A DNA stretch of 64,000 bases from Pieris napi (Eukaryota; Arthropoda; Insecta; Lepidoptera; Pieridae): positions 8,070,501 through 8,134,500 of the forward strand of contig NC_062259.1 in assembly GCF_905475465.1 (NCBI RefSeq), in the 5' to 3' direction. The notes under the pieces are model-generated. The model searched no databases. It saw only the letters and a program-made list of their open reading frames with translations, and was not told the origin of the DNA. Positions 24,973 through 36,119 of the stretch are shown here, one piece after another; positions within the stretch are counted from its first letter, which is position 1; every line of letters begins with the position of its first letter. A program made the translations under genes and the position numbers.

Positions 24973-25066
24973 AATTATTTATATTCTTCAGTTACCAGAC
25001 TGGGAGTTCAACTGTCCGGTTCACAATCAAAGAATAAAAACGCCAAGGTACTAGTGTCTTATAAAT
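24973..25066 (+). repeat. Copy of an exon 3' part and splice donor from the 28.4-kb gene
   Basis: These 94 bp match 30114-30207 with a single difference. They include the coding part for ILQLPDWEFNCPVHNQ, the donor AAGGTACT and the first bases of the intron. Because intron sequence is included, this was a DNA-level duplication, not a retrocopy. It is isolated and not part of a visible gene. Just beyond it lies a small inverted repeat (GTGTATTG at 25067, CAATACAC at 25093). Confidence 0.85.
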
Positions 25067-27224
25067 GTGTATTGCGTTTATTAGGAAAAACACAATACAC
25101 AATTTTTTTATAGTAAAGCTTGCTACTATTATCTTATTAACCACAAAGGTTACAAATGGGTAAGATAGTACATATTCATATATAAGAAAGAAGATATGTT
25201 ACACATTATTTAGTACTTGCAATGCAGGGCTCGAGCCCTAAGAATACCAACAGAGAACCTGATCTCAATAAGTTTTAGTTCCGCGCGATCCCAAGGTTGC
25301 GAAATCAGCGCAGGATATTAAGAGAACTACTTTGAAATTGCTTAACAAAACGTAACGATCCGTATTGCTGTCCTTATTTGAAGAGACAGAGTAAGGGCGC
25401 GTACCTATCAGACATCAATTATTTTCAAAATCGACATAAATAAAGCATATGTTACGGAGATAATGTAGCAATCTAGTAGATTTTGAGCTTATTCTTCACA
25501 CAACAAAAATACAAATCTTTTATCTATATAATATTGGCATAGATTGATATGCTGAAATATCTGTTAGCCTTGCTAGTGTTTCTATTAAAATTCTTTGATT
25601 ACAGATTATACTGGAGACCTGCACTTCAAACGTAAAATTATTTTAATGTCATGAAAATAAATCGCCCCAATCGTTTTATATATTTTGCCTGTTGCTCTCG
25701 AACTTTATAAGCAAAGAAATCGCATTATCATAATCGTTCAGGAGAAGTATTCTTCAAAACAGCATTAAACGAATTTGATAGACATCAAAACAAATACAAA
25801 GGGTGTGAAGAAAAACAAAAAGTTGGTTATGTCTCTGACGAGTGCCGTATTTCGGAAATAGCAATGGTTTTTTGAAAGTCAATCTGGTATACTTAAGGGT
25901 ATATTTACCATTTTATTGCGTTAAACGAAACGATGATTTTTGTTAGTTACACTTATGAACGTTTTGTACCATCGTGAGGACTATCATCCATTGCTGCATA
26001 CATTAATAATATTATTACCTCACAACTATAATTATTTGATTATCACACTTACCTATTTTATACATTGACTCTATTAACATTCAGGTGCTAAGGATAAGAA
26101 ACAGTCGAGATTCAGCGAGAAATATGACTTTTGAATGTTTAAATCTAATGCATTTTTAACAGGAGTCATATTTAACGCTCAGTCTGGATTCTGAGTCAAA
26201 CCCTAAGGTTAAGTAACTATTCGTTTATCGAGTCTCTGCCTAAAGTCTAACTACAACAAAGTCTAACCAACAAAATTTTAAAATCAGTAGTGCATGCTAT
26301 ACATTTCTACTTGTGTATAATTTATATCTTTTCCTTGTATCGTGTTTATTTGTCACTAAGAAAGGTGTTCAGCTTTTGTGTCTGACACATGATGACAGTA
26401 TGAGAATGCTCTTGACAATGTTTTTCTTTCACCGCACGAGAAATTATTTATTCATTATTGTTTTGCTGGAGCCCACGAACATAGACTCCACCATCGCGTG
26501 AATGTCGAGGCTATTCAAACCATTTGAACTAGTGAATTAGTGTTAGTGTTTTGGTTGTTAGTGGTTTCTTAAGTGCTAAACAGTGGTAAGAAAAGAAACA
26601 GAACACAAGAACAGAGTGTTTTCCATTTATTAGAGACTGGAAGTAGTCTTATTGGACACTTTCTTATGTTATATATCCTAATTAGTAAATTAGGTTAGAT
26701 TTAAATTTACGTATTAGTCTTAAGTTAAGCTAGATAGTAATTGTATTAAAAAAAATATATATAGTGCATTTATAATGATAGATATACTAGTGTAAACTCG
26801 GTGTTCCATTATAGTCTACAAAGTAGTTAATACTTTAACCATATAGTTGACCTGATTGAAACTTAAATATCTTCTTGATTGATATTCTTATCAGCTGTTA
26901 CAGATCTCCGAAGATATATCGTGTATGTATATATCAAGAGAAAATAATAATTCCGAGGGTTGGCATTTCTAAGCAATATAGTCATAGCCTAAAGCGATAA
27001 ATAGTCTGAATTCAATTTTACTTGAGGGACATATTTGCATATTTGGTCATCTAAAACTTTGTAAGTAAATAGACAGTGCAAATACTGTAATGGCCGAAGT
27101 TGTACATTTAAGTGTATCTTAGTAGAATATTTATATATCTACTTCGGTGTTAATTCTAAATACAGTAGCGTTATTTGAAAAAGTCAATGAAATAAATTAA
27201 AAAATGCTTGACGACCTTGCACTT
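25067..27224. other. Intergenic DNA, possible missing 5' exons not found
   Basis: Searched by eye for upstream exons of the gene beginning at 28425, using the paralogue at 43.8-44.7 kb as a guide; none was convincing. A weakly SINE-like patch lies near 26384-26500. Confidence 0.35.
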
Positions 27225-27672
27225 CTTTTGAGCAGTTGGCCTAGTGGCTTCAGCGTGCGACTCTCTGTGATCGTAGGTAGGTTCTGTGCACCATAGGACT
27301 TTCTTTCTATGTGCGCATTTAACATTTGCACGAACAGTAAAGGAAAACATTGTGAGGAAAGCGGCTTGCCTTATCGATTGCAAATTTTGTTCTTATAGAA
27401 ATTGAAACAAAAATAAAGACCGCTAGGGGTATATTTGTTGTGTGGTCGTCCATCTTGAGCGAATAAATGAGTTTAACTAGTTATTTAGTATTTTTACGTG
27501 TAAACGGTTACTTAAAATTACGTCCCTTGATATTTAGTTAAAATGTAGTAAATTTTTAGTCAACTTGATACGTGTAAATCAGCCATTAGACCCAAAAAGC
27601 CATTAGATTGACAATAGATCATGAAACAATAAAAAATAAACTGAGGCCCAGACCTAAAAACGTTGTAGCGCT
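27225..27672 (+). mobile_element. tRNA-derived SINE, interrupted
   Basis: The head reads AGTTGGCCTAGTGGCTTCAG (A box region) and runs to TGTGAGGAAAGCGGCTTGCC. The tail reads TGAGGCCCAGACCTAAAAAC to GTTGTAGCGCTGCTG. About 200 bp of unrelated AT-rich sequence (27380-27585) splits head and tail. Same family as 16393-16670. Confidence 0.65.
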
Positions 27673-28424
27673 GCTGATTATTTTTAATATTATGACTACG
27701 TCGTCTATCTACTGTATGATTACGTCTGAATAAAAATGCATAAAACAGTTTCTAGTTTCCGATTGTATTGATCGATTAATTAAATACAAGATTTATATTG
27801 AGTTTATTTACTAGCGACTACTACCCGTTGGTGAGTAAGATAACATAACCACGCCATGTAAAATGTGTTAAAGTAATTATTACAGTTAAGTATAGTATAC
27901 AATTTTCACAAATTTACGACCTTAACATTAGGTTTAAACCGTCTTGGTAACCTCTTGAAAAAAAACAAATAATTAAAATTGTGACATAACATGAAAAATT
28001 ATGCGTCATGTCATTAAGCTGACGAAATTTTCGTGCAATCATTAAAAAATTGAAAAATGTAAATATGTGTAAGAATTTCAAAAAAAATTAATTAAAAAAT
28101 GATAATACCCAGTCTTTAAATTATTTAGGTAGAAAATACTACAAAAATGGCGAGGTAAGACAATTTTTTCGTAACTAATCTATCACTCGATCACTTGATG
28201 GGAGGAGTAAAACGAATTGAGAAGGTAAAAGGGAAGATGAAGCGATTTGATTTGTTTCATTGTTATTGGTCAAGGGAACTACTTCCTCTATCCGTTACGT
28301 GACGAGTGCCTACTTATTGTCATTACAAAGATATTTAAACTAAAATTTAAACAGGATAAAAGTCTAGCAAACCGTAACACATATATGGAAAAGCAATAGT
28401 TTTCAATATATTTTTTTGTCGTAG
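27673..28424. other. Intergenic or intronic AT-rich DNA
   Basis: Probably the intron upstream of the exon starting at 28425, since that exon begins mid-codon after a TTTTTTTGTCGTAG acceptor. No exon seen inside. Confidence 0.35.
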
Positions 28425-30942
28425 TTGCTGCGCGTGTACTAACGCTGCGGGCGGCAGCACAGCCAATGCCTTACCCTTAATCTGTCTGGTTCCACGTGAT
28501 GACGCTCGCGAGCCCACGCCTGGCCAGAAACCACGTCCTATGTCATCTGGAACACCCTCTGCAGACTTCCAATTACTCGATGAAGACTACATCAAGAAAC
28601 ATTTCAAGCTGCCGCAGCGTGCTCTTTATTTGGATCCATTCCGGTAGTTATATGAAGAAAAACAATTTTTTAAATTTAATGGGAACCATAAGTTCAAGCT
28701 TAGTTTTGTTTCTGGATCTCAGTCTATGTATTTATACTAAGTTATGTTTAATCACTACTTTACGTAAATCGGTCTGTCGGTTAAGCCCTGAGTTCGTGTG
28801 TTAAGTCCCGGCTATGCACCATAGGGTTTCCTTTCGGAAAGGTCACGAAACAGTAAAGGAAAATCATTGACACATCTTAGATATTTTTATTAAAATGTGT
28901 AACTAGCCTCTGCCGCATCTATAGCTTGTTTTTTTTTAATTTATAGACGATAGAGCATAAATTTATTACCTGTACCTATCGGCGGCTTAAAAAATCAGAC
29001 AATATATTTTATATTTGTACTAGTGGACCCGACAGACGTTGTCCTGCATGATATTTTAAGCAATTAGTAAAGCAAAGTATGAAAGTACCGACTGCAGCGC
29101 CATCTGGCGGGCTGATTTGTGAATCTAAACCATTCCCAGATCCCCTTGAACACACACAAAATATTTCATCAAAATCGGTCCAGTCGTTTGAGAGAAGTTC
29201 AGTGACATACACACTCACAGAAGAATTATATATATAAAGATGGGTAAGACCCAATTATGAATGCTTTGTATCTAGCGATTTTGGGAAGGTTTCTCGCGAG
29301 GTCGAGATACAGCTACTTACATTAATCATAAAATTTCAGTTAGCCATTTAACGCTTACTGTTTAAAAGAATACCTACTGACTATTTGCAGCCGACCTCTG
29401 ATAACATTTCCAATGACCCAAGAGGATGTAAAACACTTTAACTTAGCAAGGAAGTATAAAATTAACCAACAAATATTGGACGGTTCTCTCGACCCGAGCG
29501 AAGCTATTTCAGCACCGAGTGTCTTCGTAAGTAAATTTATTAGTTAACAATAGCATTTTGTACTTCTGTTTACTACATTTTTATTTCTTAAAATCTGAAG
29601 TAGGTACAGTTTGAAATATTTAAATTATTAGAAAACCACATGATGGTGTTGTGGTTAAAAGAAAATATTAGTCTTGAAATACTAGTCATTACGAAATATT
29701 TCGTAGCTGTTATTTAAACTAAACAAAAACAGATTTAAGTAAGAAGATATATGTAGGTAGTAAATATTAATCAATTATATGACGCTTTATTAAGGAATTT
29801 TATTAATAAGATAGGAATTTTTCGCATCAAATGCTCTCACCGAAGCAAATTCTATAAAAAAGGATTGCTTTATATGTCGCATTACGCTGTGCTAACATAA
29901 TGTATAATTCCATTCTTATTTATGTTTTACATGCTTTGTTTAATAAGATTTTAAGTTTTTGAGGAAAAAATTCAGCAGTAGTAAACAAATATTAAAATAC
30001 CCGCAATAACTATATCGGCCTATAAAAACATATTTATATTCACAATTCTAATATGTTTAGCCCTACGCGAAATCTGAATCAGAAAAGAAGAAAGAAGCGG
30101 AAGAAGAAGAGGAAATTATTTATATTCTTCAGTTACCAGACTGGGAGTTCAACTGTCCGGTTCACAATCAAAGAATAAAAACGCCAAGGTACTATTGTCT
30201 TATAAATTTACTTAAGAGAATTCTGGCAATGTTTTTTTACATTGCCAGTATTAAAAATTATAATCTCAATCAATAAAAAACAATTTTTGTTATTTTGCGC
30301 CATCTTTTGTCAGTATTAACAAACTTAAATGTTATGCAAGGTTATCATCATATAGATGACGCTTTAAACACACAAAAAAATTTTTTAGAGAAAGGTAGAT
30401 AAATTAGTGAAAGATAATAAATTTATGAACGAATCCAGATTTTACTATAATTTATGGAAGATTTAGAACTGGAAAACATTACTTGAATGAAAGTAATCTT
30501 TTACTTATTTGCGCCATCTGTATAAAATAAGATAAACCACGAAGACGTTACAGCTCGGCTGATTTTATACTTGATAAAATGTTTCCTAGATGACGTTGCA
30601 TACCAAGATGTTTAATTTTAATTTCAAAATTTCCTGATAAATTAATTAAATACAATTATTTGTAAGAATTCTTAAGATTGATATTAACGGCCCTTCTACA
30701 TTAAGGTTTTAACTATTGATTGGGTACAATATAAATAAATGTGTATAAAACTTATCTAACCTATTTTCTAATGGTGAATTGAATTATAACTTTTAATTAT
30801 TTTTAGGTTCATATGGCACTCCTGTAAAAAGACACCAAAAGGAAAAGAAGGTGGACCCAAACGTGGAGGTGGACCTCTGAATAAACCTAAACCCTGGCTA
30901 CTTAGTAGGCATACAGACTTTGACTTGTTATCACAATGGTAA
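28425..30942 (+). CDS. Spliced gene of unknown function, 5' part not found (paralogue A)
   Basis: Four exons join in frame: 28425-28643, 29391-29526, 30061-30188 and 30807-30942, all with AG acceptors and GT donors. The first begins mid-codon, so at least one upstream exon is missing from this model. Together they give about 206 residues. These start with a CCACTNAAGG segment and include GTPSADFQLLDEDYIKKHF, a lysine/glutamate-rich stretch, ILQLPDWEFNCPVHNQ and a basic glycine-rich tail, ending in DFDLLSQW. No signal peptide or membrane segment is visible. The gene at 43760-45201 has the same last eight residues and an alignable cysteine motif (YCCQCASEG), so the two are tandem paralogues now separated by a Harbinger insertion. 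I do not recognise the family and assign no function. Confidence 0.75.
28765..28875 (+). mobile_element. SINE fragment inside an intron
   Basis: Contains TGCACCATAGGGTTTCC and CGAAACAGTAAAGGAAAATC, the middle of the Metulj-like family seen at 27225. Both ends are lost. Confidence 0.5.
29020..29239 (-). mobile_element. Short Helitron, inverted, in an intron of paralogue A
   Basis: It is the reverse complement form of 4950-5173. On the plus strand it opens with CTAGTGGACCCGACAGAC and closes with AATTATATATATAAAGA. It contains the shared CGCCATCTGGCGGGCTGATT and ATCGGTCCAGTCGTTTGAG. Length 220 bp against 224 bp for its relative. Confidence 0.75.
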
Positions 30943-30983
30943 AATGTTGTACCGTTTCGACATCAAATTATATGTATTAGAAG

Positions 30984-30989
30984 AATAAA
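30984..30989 (+). promoter_or_regulatory. Poly(A) signal of paralogue A
   Basis: AATAAA 42 bp after the stop codon at 30940-30942; another lies near 31014. Confidence 0.6.
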
Positions 30990-31357
30990 GACAAATACAA
31001 AAGACAAAAACAAATAAAATATTTTTTTTTCCTTTACTACTTGTAATTTTTAGCTTCATATTTTAATTTATATCTCAAGCTACAATCTGGTCCGGGCGCT
31101 GTCAAATATGTCACAGAGAAAGTAAATTGACAGCTCTATTAACTAGATTGAAGTGCTAGGACCTAAGAAATGAATTCATCATAGTATGAAAAATGTTTAA
31201 TAAGAAAAGACGTTCATTATTTTTATTGTTAAGCCCCGTATTCATGGTAAACATTTGTTTAGCAACAGTTGCTAAACATTGTTGGTGAGCGGCGAGAATG
31301 TTGCTAGCAACTATGTTTAAATCAATACAGGTTGTCCACACGCCAGTCTGCGTTAAA

Positions 31358-33693
31358 ATGTTGCCCGAGGAGGTAGTGTTGTTGTGTTCTCTGTATCAGA
31401 TGTATAGAATCTCTAATAAAAAAAAGAGAAAAAGATGGTGGATTCGAAATTATCTTTTGCAAAGAGAAAATTTGATGAGTGACCTCAGAATGACAGATGG
31501 ATCATTTTGTAACTTTACGAGAATGTCGAAAAGTGATTTCGAACATCTTCTAGAAATGATTGGTCCATCAATAGCCAAAAGGGAAACAAATATTCGTCAG
31601 CCAGTTTCACCTCAAACGAGGCTGGCTATTACATTACGGTATCTTGCAACTGGAGATTCATACAGTTCTCTTTCATACACATTCAGAGTATCAAAACAAT
31701 TGATTAGCAAAATTATACCAGATGTATGTCAAGAACTAATTAACTCACTAGCAGGATATGTCAAGGTACAAGAACACTATTTGTGTAATCAAGTATTTTA
31801 TTAATTAAAAAACACAAAAAAAAAACAGTGTATGCTATTGCGTTGATTCATCACTGAGATAGTTAACTAAGGGTATGTTCCGATATACACTGCGACCACT
31901 GTACAGAGTACCGTCAATTTAGTATACTGTGAAACCGTTTCTCTATAGCCAGCTATACTGGTTACAATTTAAAACGGAACGCAGTCCAGTATACTAGTCA
32001 GCTTCGTTTTTCGACACAGTTTTCAAATGAGTGCATCAAAGTTTTTCAATTCAACAAGAAAAACTATTCTTGGAATATTATCGCATTAAAAAAATCTATA
32101 TTAATATTAACTGTCAATTGAATTAATACTACAAAGAAAGTAAGTTAGAATTTTAAATGTTTGTTATTTAACTGTAAGTTATATCAGCCGTTAGGCATTC
32201 AAGTGGTTTTGATTGATCACGTGATCAAAGCACTGCGAGCACCTTACCTCGAAAACGCCAGTGCTCGCAGTAGAAGTATAGCGGGGATTTGTGACGTCAT
32301 ATATTTCCTAGGACGCTGCGGCTGTATACTGCAGTCCATAGCGGAACAAATTTTTGAACAGTGGGAGCACTATACAGTACTCGCAGTGTATATCGGAACA
32401 TACCCCAAGTTTAGTATAGCCGAATCTTCTGTTTCGTCTCGTAATGCATCTAGTCTATTTGTTTCGTGTCTCTCAATTTCCCTTATTTCAGTTTCCTGAA
32501 CATTATTTGGTGTTGATGATGGATGAGAAGATGCCGTTTGATATCCATATGTATTATATCGTCCCATTTTTAATTCATACAGTATATTATTAATATGGTA
32601 CTTTGCCTGTGTCACGGCTTGGTCATCTTTAACACTTCTTAATTCAGCAGCAATATATTCACCATATATATCAAATGGATCCTTCTTCTCCCTTTCATCC
32701 ATCTTTTTTTTAGCACTTTTCAAAACCTCTAATATTTCATTTGATTCATCTGTCTTATTTCTTTTCCTCGAAGATGTAGATGTTGTGGCTCTGACTCCAT
32801 ACCACTTTCAAGTGCATTGTTTTCATCTACCTGTAAATTATTATCTTATTATATATTTATTTATTTTTTAGGTTCCAAGTTCGGAACAAGAATGGAAACA
32901 AATAAGTCGTGAATTCGAAATACGATGGAATTTTCCACATTGCATTGGGGCCATTGATGGGAAACACGTTATGATTGTGGCGCCAAATAATTCTGGAAGT
33001 GAATACTACAATTATAAAAATCAGTTCAGCATGGTACTTATGGCAATTGCAGATGGCAATTACAACTTTATTTACGCAAATTATGGAGCTAAGGGTCGGT
33101 CGTCCGACAGTGGAATATTTCAAGAAACACCGTTTTATAATGCATTGTTAGAAAACTCACTTAAACTGCCACGGCCTGAACCAATAACACAAGGCGGAAC
33201 AGAAATGCCGTATGTAATTGTAGGTGACAGTGCTTTCGCGCTAACGGAGAACATCATGAAACCATATCCTGGCATTCATGAACGTGGGAACAAAAAGCGT
33301 ATATTCAATTACAGACTATCGAGAGCTAGGAGGATTATAGAAAATGTTTTTGGCATTTTATGTGTGGTGTTCCGTGTATTCACTAAACCTATTCCGTTAA
33401 AACCAGCCAATTGTGAACTCGTGGTAATTGCTTGTGTATATTTACATAACTTCTTAAGACGTAACTCAGTTTCCAGATCCATATATACACCTCCACAAAC
33501 TTTTGATTTTGAAGACTCTGAAGGTAACCTATTAGAAGGTTCTTGGCGAAGGGAACTAAGTTCGTTTCCTATGATTGATTTGCAAAGACGGGGCAGGCCT
33601 GCATCACAATCAGCTCTTTGTATTAGAGAACAGTTTGCCGATTACTTTATAACTCCAGAGGGAAGAGTTCCATGGCAAAATAATGTAGCGTAA
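31358..33693 (+). CDS. Harbinger DDE transposase, two exons
   Basis: Exon 1 runs to 31765 and exon 2 from 32872 to 33693. They join in phase 0 across a GT-AG intron (donor CAAGGTACAAG, acceptor TTTTTTAG). The start at 31358 (MLPEEVVLL) gives about 409 residues; an in-frame ATG at 31298 inside the inverted repeat is possible. An N-terminal helix-turn-helix region (PQTRLAITLRYLATGDSY) precedes the nuclease. The catalytic acidic residues lie in IGAIDGKHVMI (first D), VIVGDSAFAL (second D) and RRIIENVFGIL (E). The C-terminus holds CVYLHNFLRR, typical of HARBI1-like proteins. No stop or frameshift was seen, so it may still encode an active enzyme, although its partner protein is broken. Confidence 0.85.
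31871..32405. mobile_element. MITE inserted in the Harbinger
   Basis: Inverted ends GGGTATGTTCCGATATACAC and GTGTATATCGGAACATACCC enclose 535 bp without coding capacity. An internal block with CGCAGTCCAGTATACTAG repeats the AGTATAC theme. It lies in the transposase intron and at the same time replaces the last codons and stop of the oppositely oriented DNA-binding gene. A clear target duplication was not found. Confidence 0.8.
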
Positions 33694-34090
33694 TTGTAAT
33701 AATTTTACAGACAATAGTATAAAACAATTATATACAAAAACAACTTACTGTTTTATTCATAGTATCCGTTTCACCAGAAGTAGTTGCACCACATAACAAA
33801 AATTCCAATGGCTCGTAATAAATCCATTTACATTTTTCTATTGCGCCGCTGCCTGTAGTTTTTTTTGCCGACATCTTTTTTTTCTCTCTAGTAAATTGAG
33901 TACGCAGTACATGTATTTTAGTTTCTACGTCTTTTTTGGGTATATTTAGGACTTGAGAAATTTCTTCGAATGCATCGTTCTTTTTGTTTCTATCTTTGTA
34001 TTGTTTTATAGAACAATCCCATAATAATGGTTTTGATTGAAATAATTCTATTAATTGCATTATTTTATCATTGCTCCACACTACTGCCAT
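32406..34090 (-). pseudogene. Harbinger Myb/SANT-MADF-like DNA-binding protein, broken
   Basis: Exon 1 (33749-34090) starts with MAVVWSNDKIMQLIELF and continues with AFEEISQVLNIPKKDVETKI and KKMSAKKTTGSGA. This is the trihelix/MADF pattern that Harbinger elements use to bring the transposase to its ends. The donor is ACAGTAAGT and exon 2 begins at 32830. Exon 2 has a frameshift near 32765-32790. Its end (EIREIERHETNRLDALRDE) runs straight into a MITE that supplies a foreign C-terminus and no original stop. The LTR retrotransposon sits only 28 bp upstream of the start codon. Confidence 0.75.
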
Positions 34091-34121
34091 GTTTATAAAC
34101 TGTTGCAAACTCGTCCACACA

Positions 34122-34381
34122 AATTACATACGGTACCCTAAAGAACTTTGCTGACATCGCGGCACGTGTATGGTCAACGTGCCGGCTTCAAGGAATTACT
34201 CTGCTGACACAGTGTTTACCGCGATTTAACATTTTAATTAAATAAAATATGTTTGCCACTCCGATTATATCTAGCATCGATAACGGATGTCATTTTGTAA
34301 TTTAATTATAAGTTTAAATGTAATAAATACCTAGCTAACTATTGGTTTTTTTTGGGAGTCCGGGCTGACGAAATCGTAATT
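34122..34381 (+). repeat. 5' long terminal repeat
   Basis: 260 bp starting AATTACATACGG and ending ATCGTAATT. AATAAA lies at 34241-34246. It matches 41367-41626 base for base by eye. Confidence 0.9.
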
Positions 34382-34398
34382 GGCGCAGTCGGTAGGAT
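34381..34398 (+). other. Primer binding site (tRNA-Ser type)
   Basis: TGGCGCAGTCGGTAGGAT is complementary to the 3' end of insect serine tRNA including CCA, with one G-T type difference. It overlaps the last LTR base, as in several Drosophila gypsy-group elements. Confidence 0.75.
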
Positions 34399-34643
34399 AC
34401 TTTCGGGGCTACTACGATCGTTATAAAGAAGATTTCCGGGGTCTAGATTCGACACCGCGCGCGGTCGTTCTAGCTGTCGCTCTTAAGCGTTCACCGAAGT
34501 ATCAAAGAACATTTGGAAGCAGCCGGGGCGTACTCAAACTTCAGTACAACGCAAAGAAAACCAGGGAAGTCGACGAGTTATGTGAGTACATTGAATTATT
34601 TTTCCATCAGTGTTGCTTTCTCCTCGTCACAATTTTCCGTCCT

Positions 34644-36119
34644 ATGAAAAATAGTCCTGTGTCCTCCAGGCATAAAATTCGTAGGGATAGCTTAGTAGAC
34701 TTGAATCGTCAATTAGGTATAGACTCGAATCGTCAATTAAGTGTAGACTCGAATCGTCAATTAGATTTAAATAATTTTCCTGAGAGCTCGAATTGCCCTC
34801 AAAGTTTAGACAGTAGGTTGAATTTAAGTTTTAGTAATATAAAATATAAAATGGATCCTGATACAGTATATAAGGCTCTCCGCCCAGTTCCTGAATTTGA
34901 CGGTAACCCACATATTCTCCCTAGATTTATTAGAATTTGTGATCAGATCGTAATTCAATGTGTGAAGGACGAGCTAGGATACGAGTTATCGAATTTATGT
35001 GTTATCAATGGCATATTAAATAAAATTACTGGTTCCGCAGCTCGTACGATAAATTCAAATGGTATTCCTGAAAATTGGATAGGAATTAGGAATACTTTAA
35101 TTAATAATTTTTCTGACCAAAGGGACGAGACCGCCCTTTACAATGACTTAGCATTAGCGACACAGTGTAATGAGACTCCACAGGAATTCTATGACAAATG
35201 CCAAAACCTTTTTAGCACTATAATGTCTTATGTATCGTTGCACGAGACTTTAGAGACAACTATAGAAGCTAAGAGAATTTTATATCGAAAATTAACTTTA
35301 CAAGCGTTTGTAAGAGGTTTAAAAGATCCTCTCGGGTCCAGAATAAGGTGTATGAGACCTGAAACTATTGAGAAGGCTTTGGAATTTGTCCAAGATGAAC
35401 TTAATGTTATGTACTTGCAGCAGCGAAATAATTTAGCAACAGATCTGAAGAAACCATTATTACCATTAACACCACACAACTCACACCAACAATTTACACA
35501 GCCTAAATTTCCTCCTATGAACAATAACTTTAATCCTCCTAAATTTTTACCCGGACCTAGTTGGCATAAACCTAATTTTAATCCCCAATTTAATAGTCAT
35601 CAGCGCATGCCTATGCAACCAACGCGTACTCAGCAAATGTTCCGAGCACCATTGCCTAATAATAACAGTGGTTTTAGAATACCTAACAGGAACCCTCCAC
35701 AGAATAATTCTGGCCCTAAGCCTATGAGTGGAGTGAGTCATTTTGTGACAAAACCTTTACCACCTAGAATTACCGGTCATGATTGGCAAAAATTCGGCAA
35801 TCCTCCTCCATCTAATTACTTTAAGTTTAGAGAAGTTAATTTTAATGAATTTAATGATTATAATGATTATGAATACGACAATGATTATGTTGACTATAAT
35901 TATTGTAATACTGACTATGACTATAATGACTATTATGGACAATACTCTTATTGTGACTCAGATAATTATCAGTACTATGAACAACAAGATTTACCACCAA
36001 TAGAGGATACTCGCTATAATAACATGCCTAGTACTAGTAAGGACATTGAACCAAGACATTCCAAAGGTAGAAAACGTCAGGATTTTCAACAGAGCCATCG
36101 AAATTCCCCACCAGAATAG
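34644..36119 (+). CDS. gag: Retrotransposon Gag
   Basis: The frame is open from the primer site, but the first ATGs are at 34644 (491 residues) and 34851 (422 residues). The second opens MDPDTVYKALRPVPEFDG, typical of gypsy-group Gag, so either may be used. The middle (EFYDKCQNLFSTIMSYV, LTLQAFVRGLKDPLGSRIR) is the capsid-like part. Near the start three 24-nt repeats (34698-34769) encode repeats of D(L/S)NRQL. There is no CCHC zinc knuckle. Instead a proline/asparagine-rich stretch is followed by a strongly tyrosine- and aspartate-rich tail (NDYNDYEYDNDYVDYNY). It forms the particle that packages the RNA. Confidence 0.85.
   Translation: MKNSPVSSRHKIRRDSLVDLNRQLGIDSNRQLSVDSNRQLDLNNFPESSNCPQSLDSRLNLSFSNIKYKMDPDTVYKALRPVPEFDGNPHILPRFIRICDQIVIQCVKDELGYELSNLCVINGILNKITGSAARTINSNGIPENWIGIRNTLINNFSDQRDETALYNDLALATQCNETPQEFYDKCQNLFSTIMSYVSLHETLETTIEAKRILYRKLTLQAFVRGLKDPLGSRIRCMRPETIEKALEFVQDELNVMYLQQRNNLATDLKKPLLPLTPHNSHQQFTQPKFPPMNNNFNPPKFLPGPSWHKPNFNPQFNSHQRMPMQPTRTQQMFRAPLPNNNSGFRIPNRNPPQNNSGPKPMSGVSHFVTKPLPPRITGHDWQKFGNPPPSNYFKFREVNFNEFNDYNDYEYDNDYVDYNYCNTDYDYNDYYGQYSYCDSDNYQYYEQQDLPPIEDTRYNNMPSTSKDIEPRHSKGRKRQDFQQSHRNSPPE

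Noticed and set aside
34380..34643. Extension of Gag to the primer binding site, giving 579 residues
   Set aside because: The frame there has no ATG and begins with TTG inside the LTR/primer site; the first real start codons are at 34644 and 34851.
35757..35942. Minus-strand frame made almost entirely of Ile, Val and Met
   Set aside because: It is the antisense of the Tyr/Asp/Asn-rich Gag tail.
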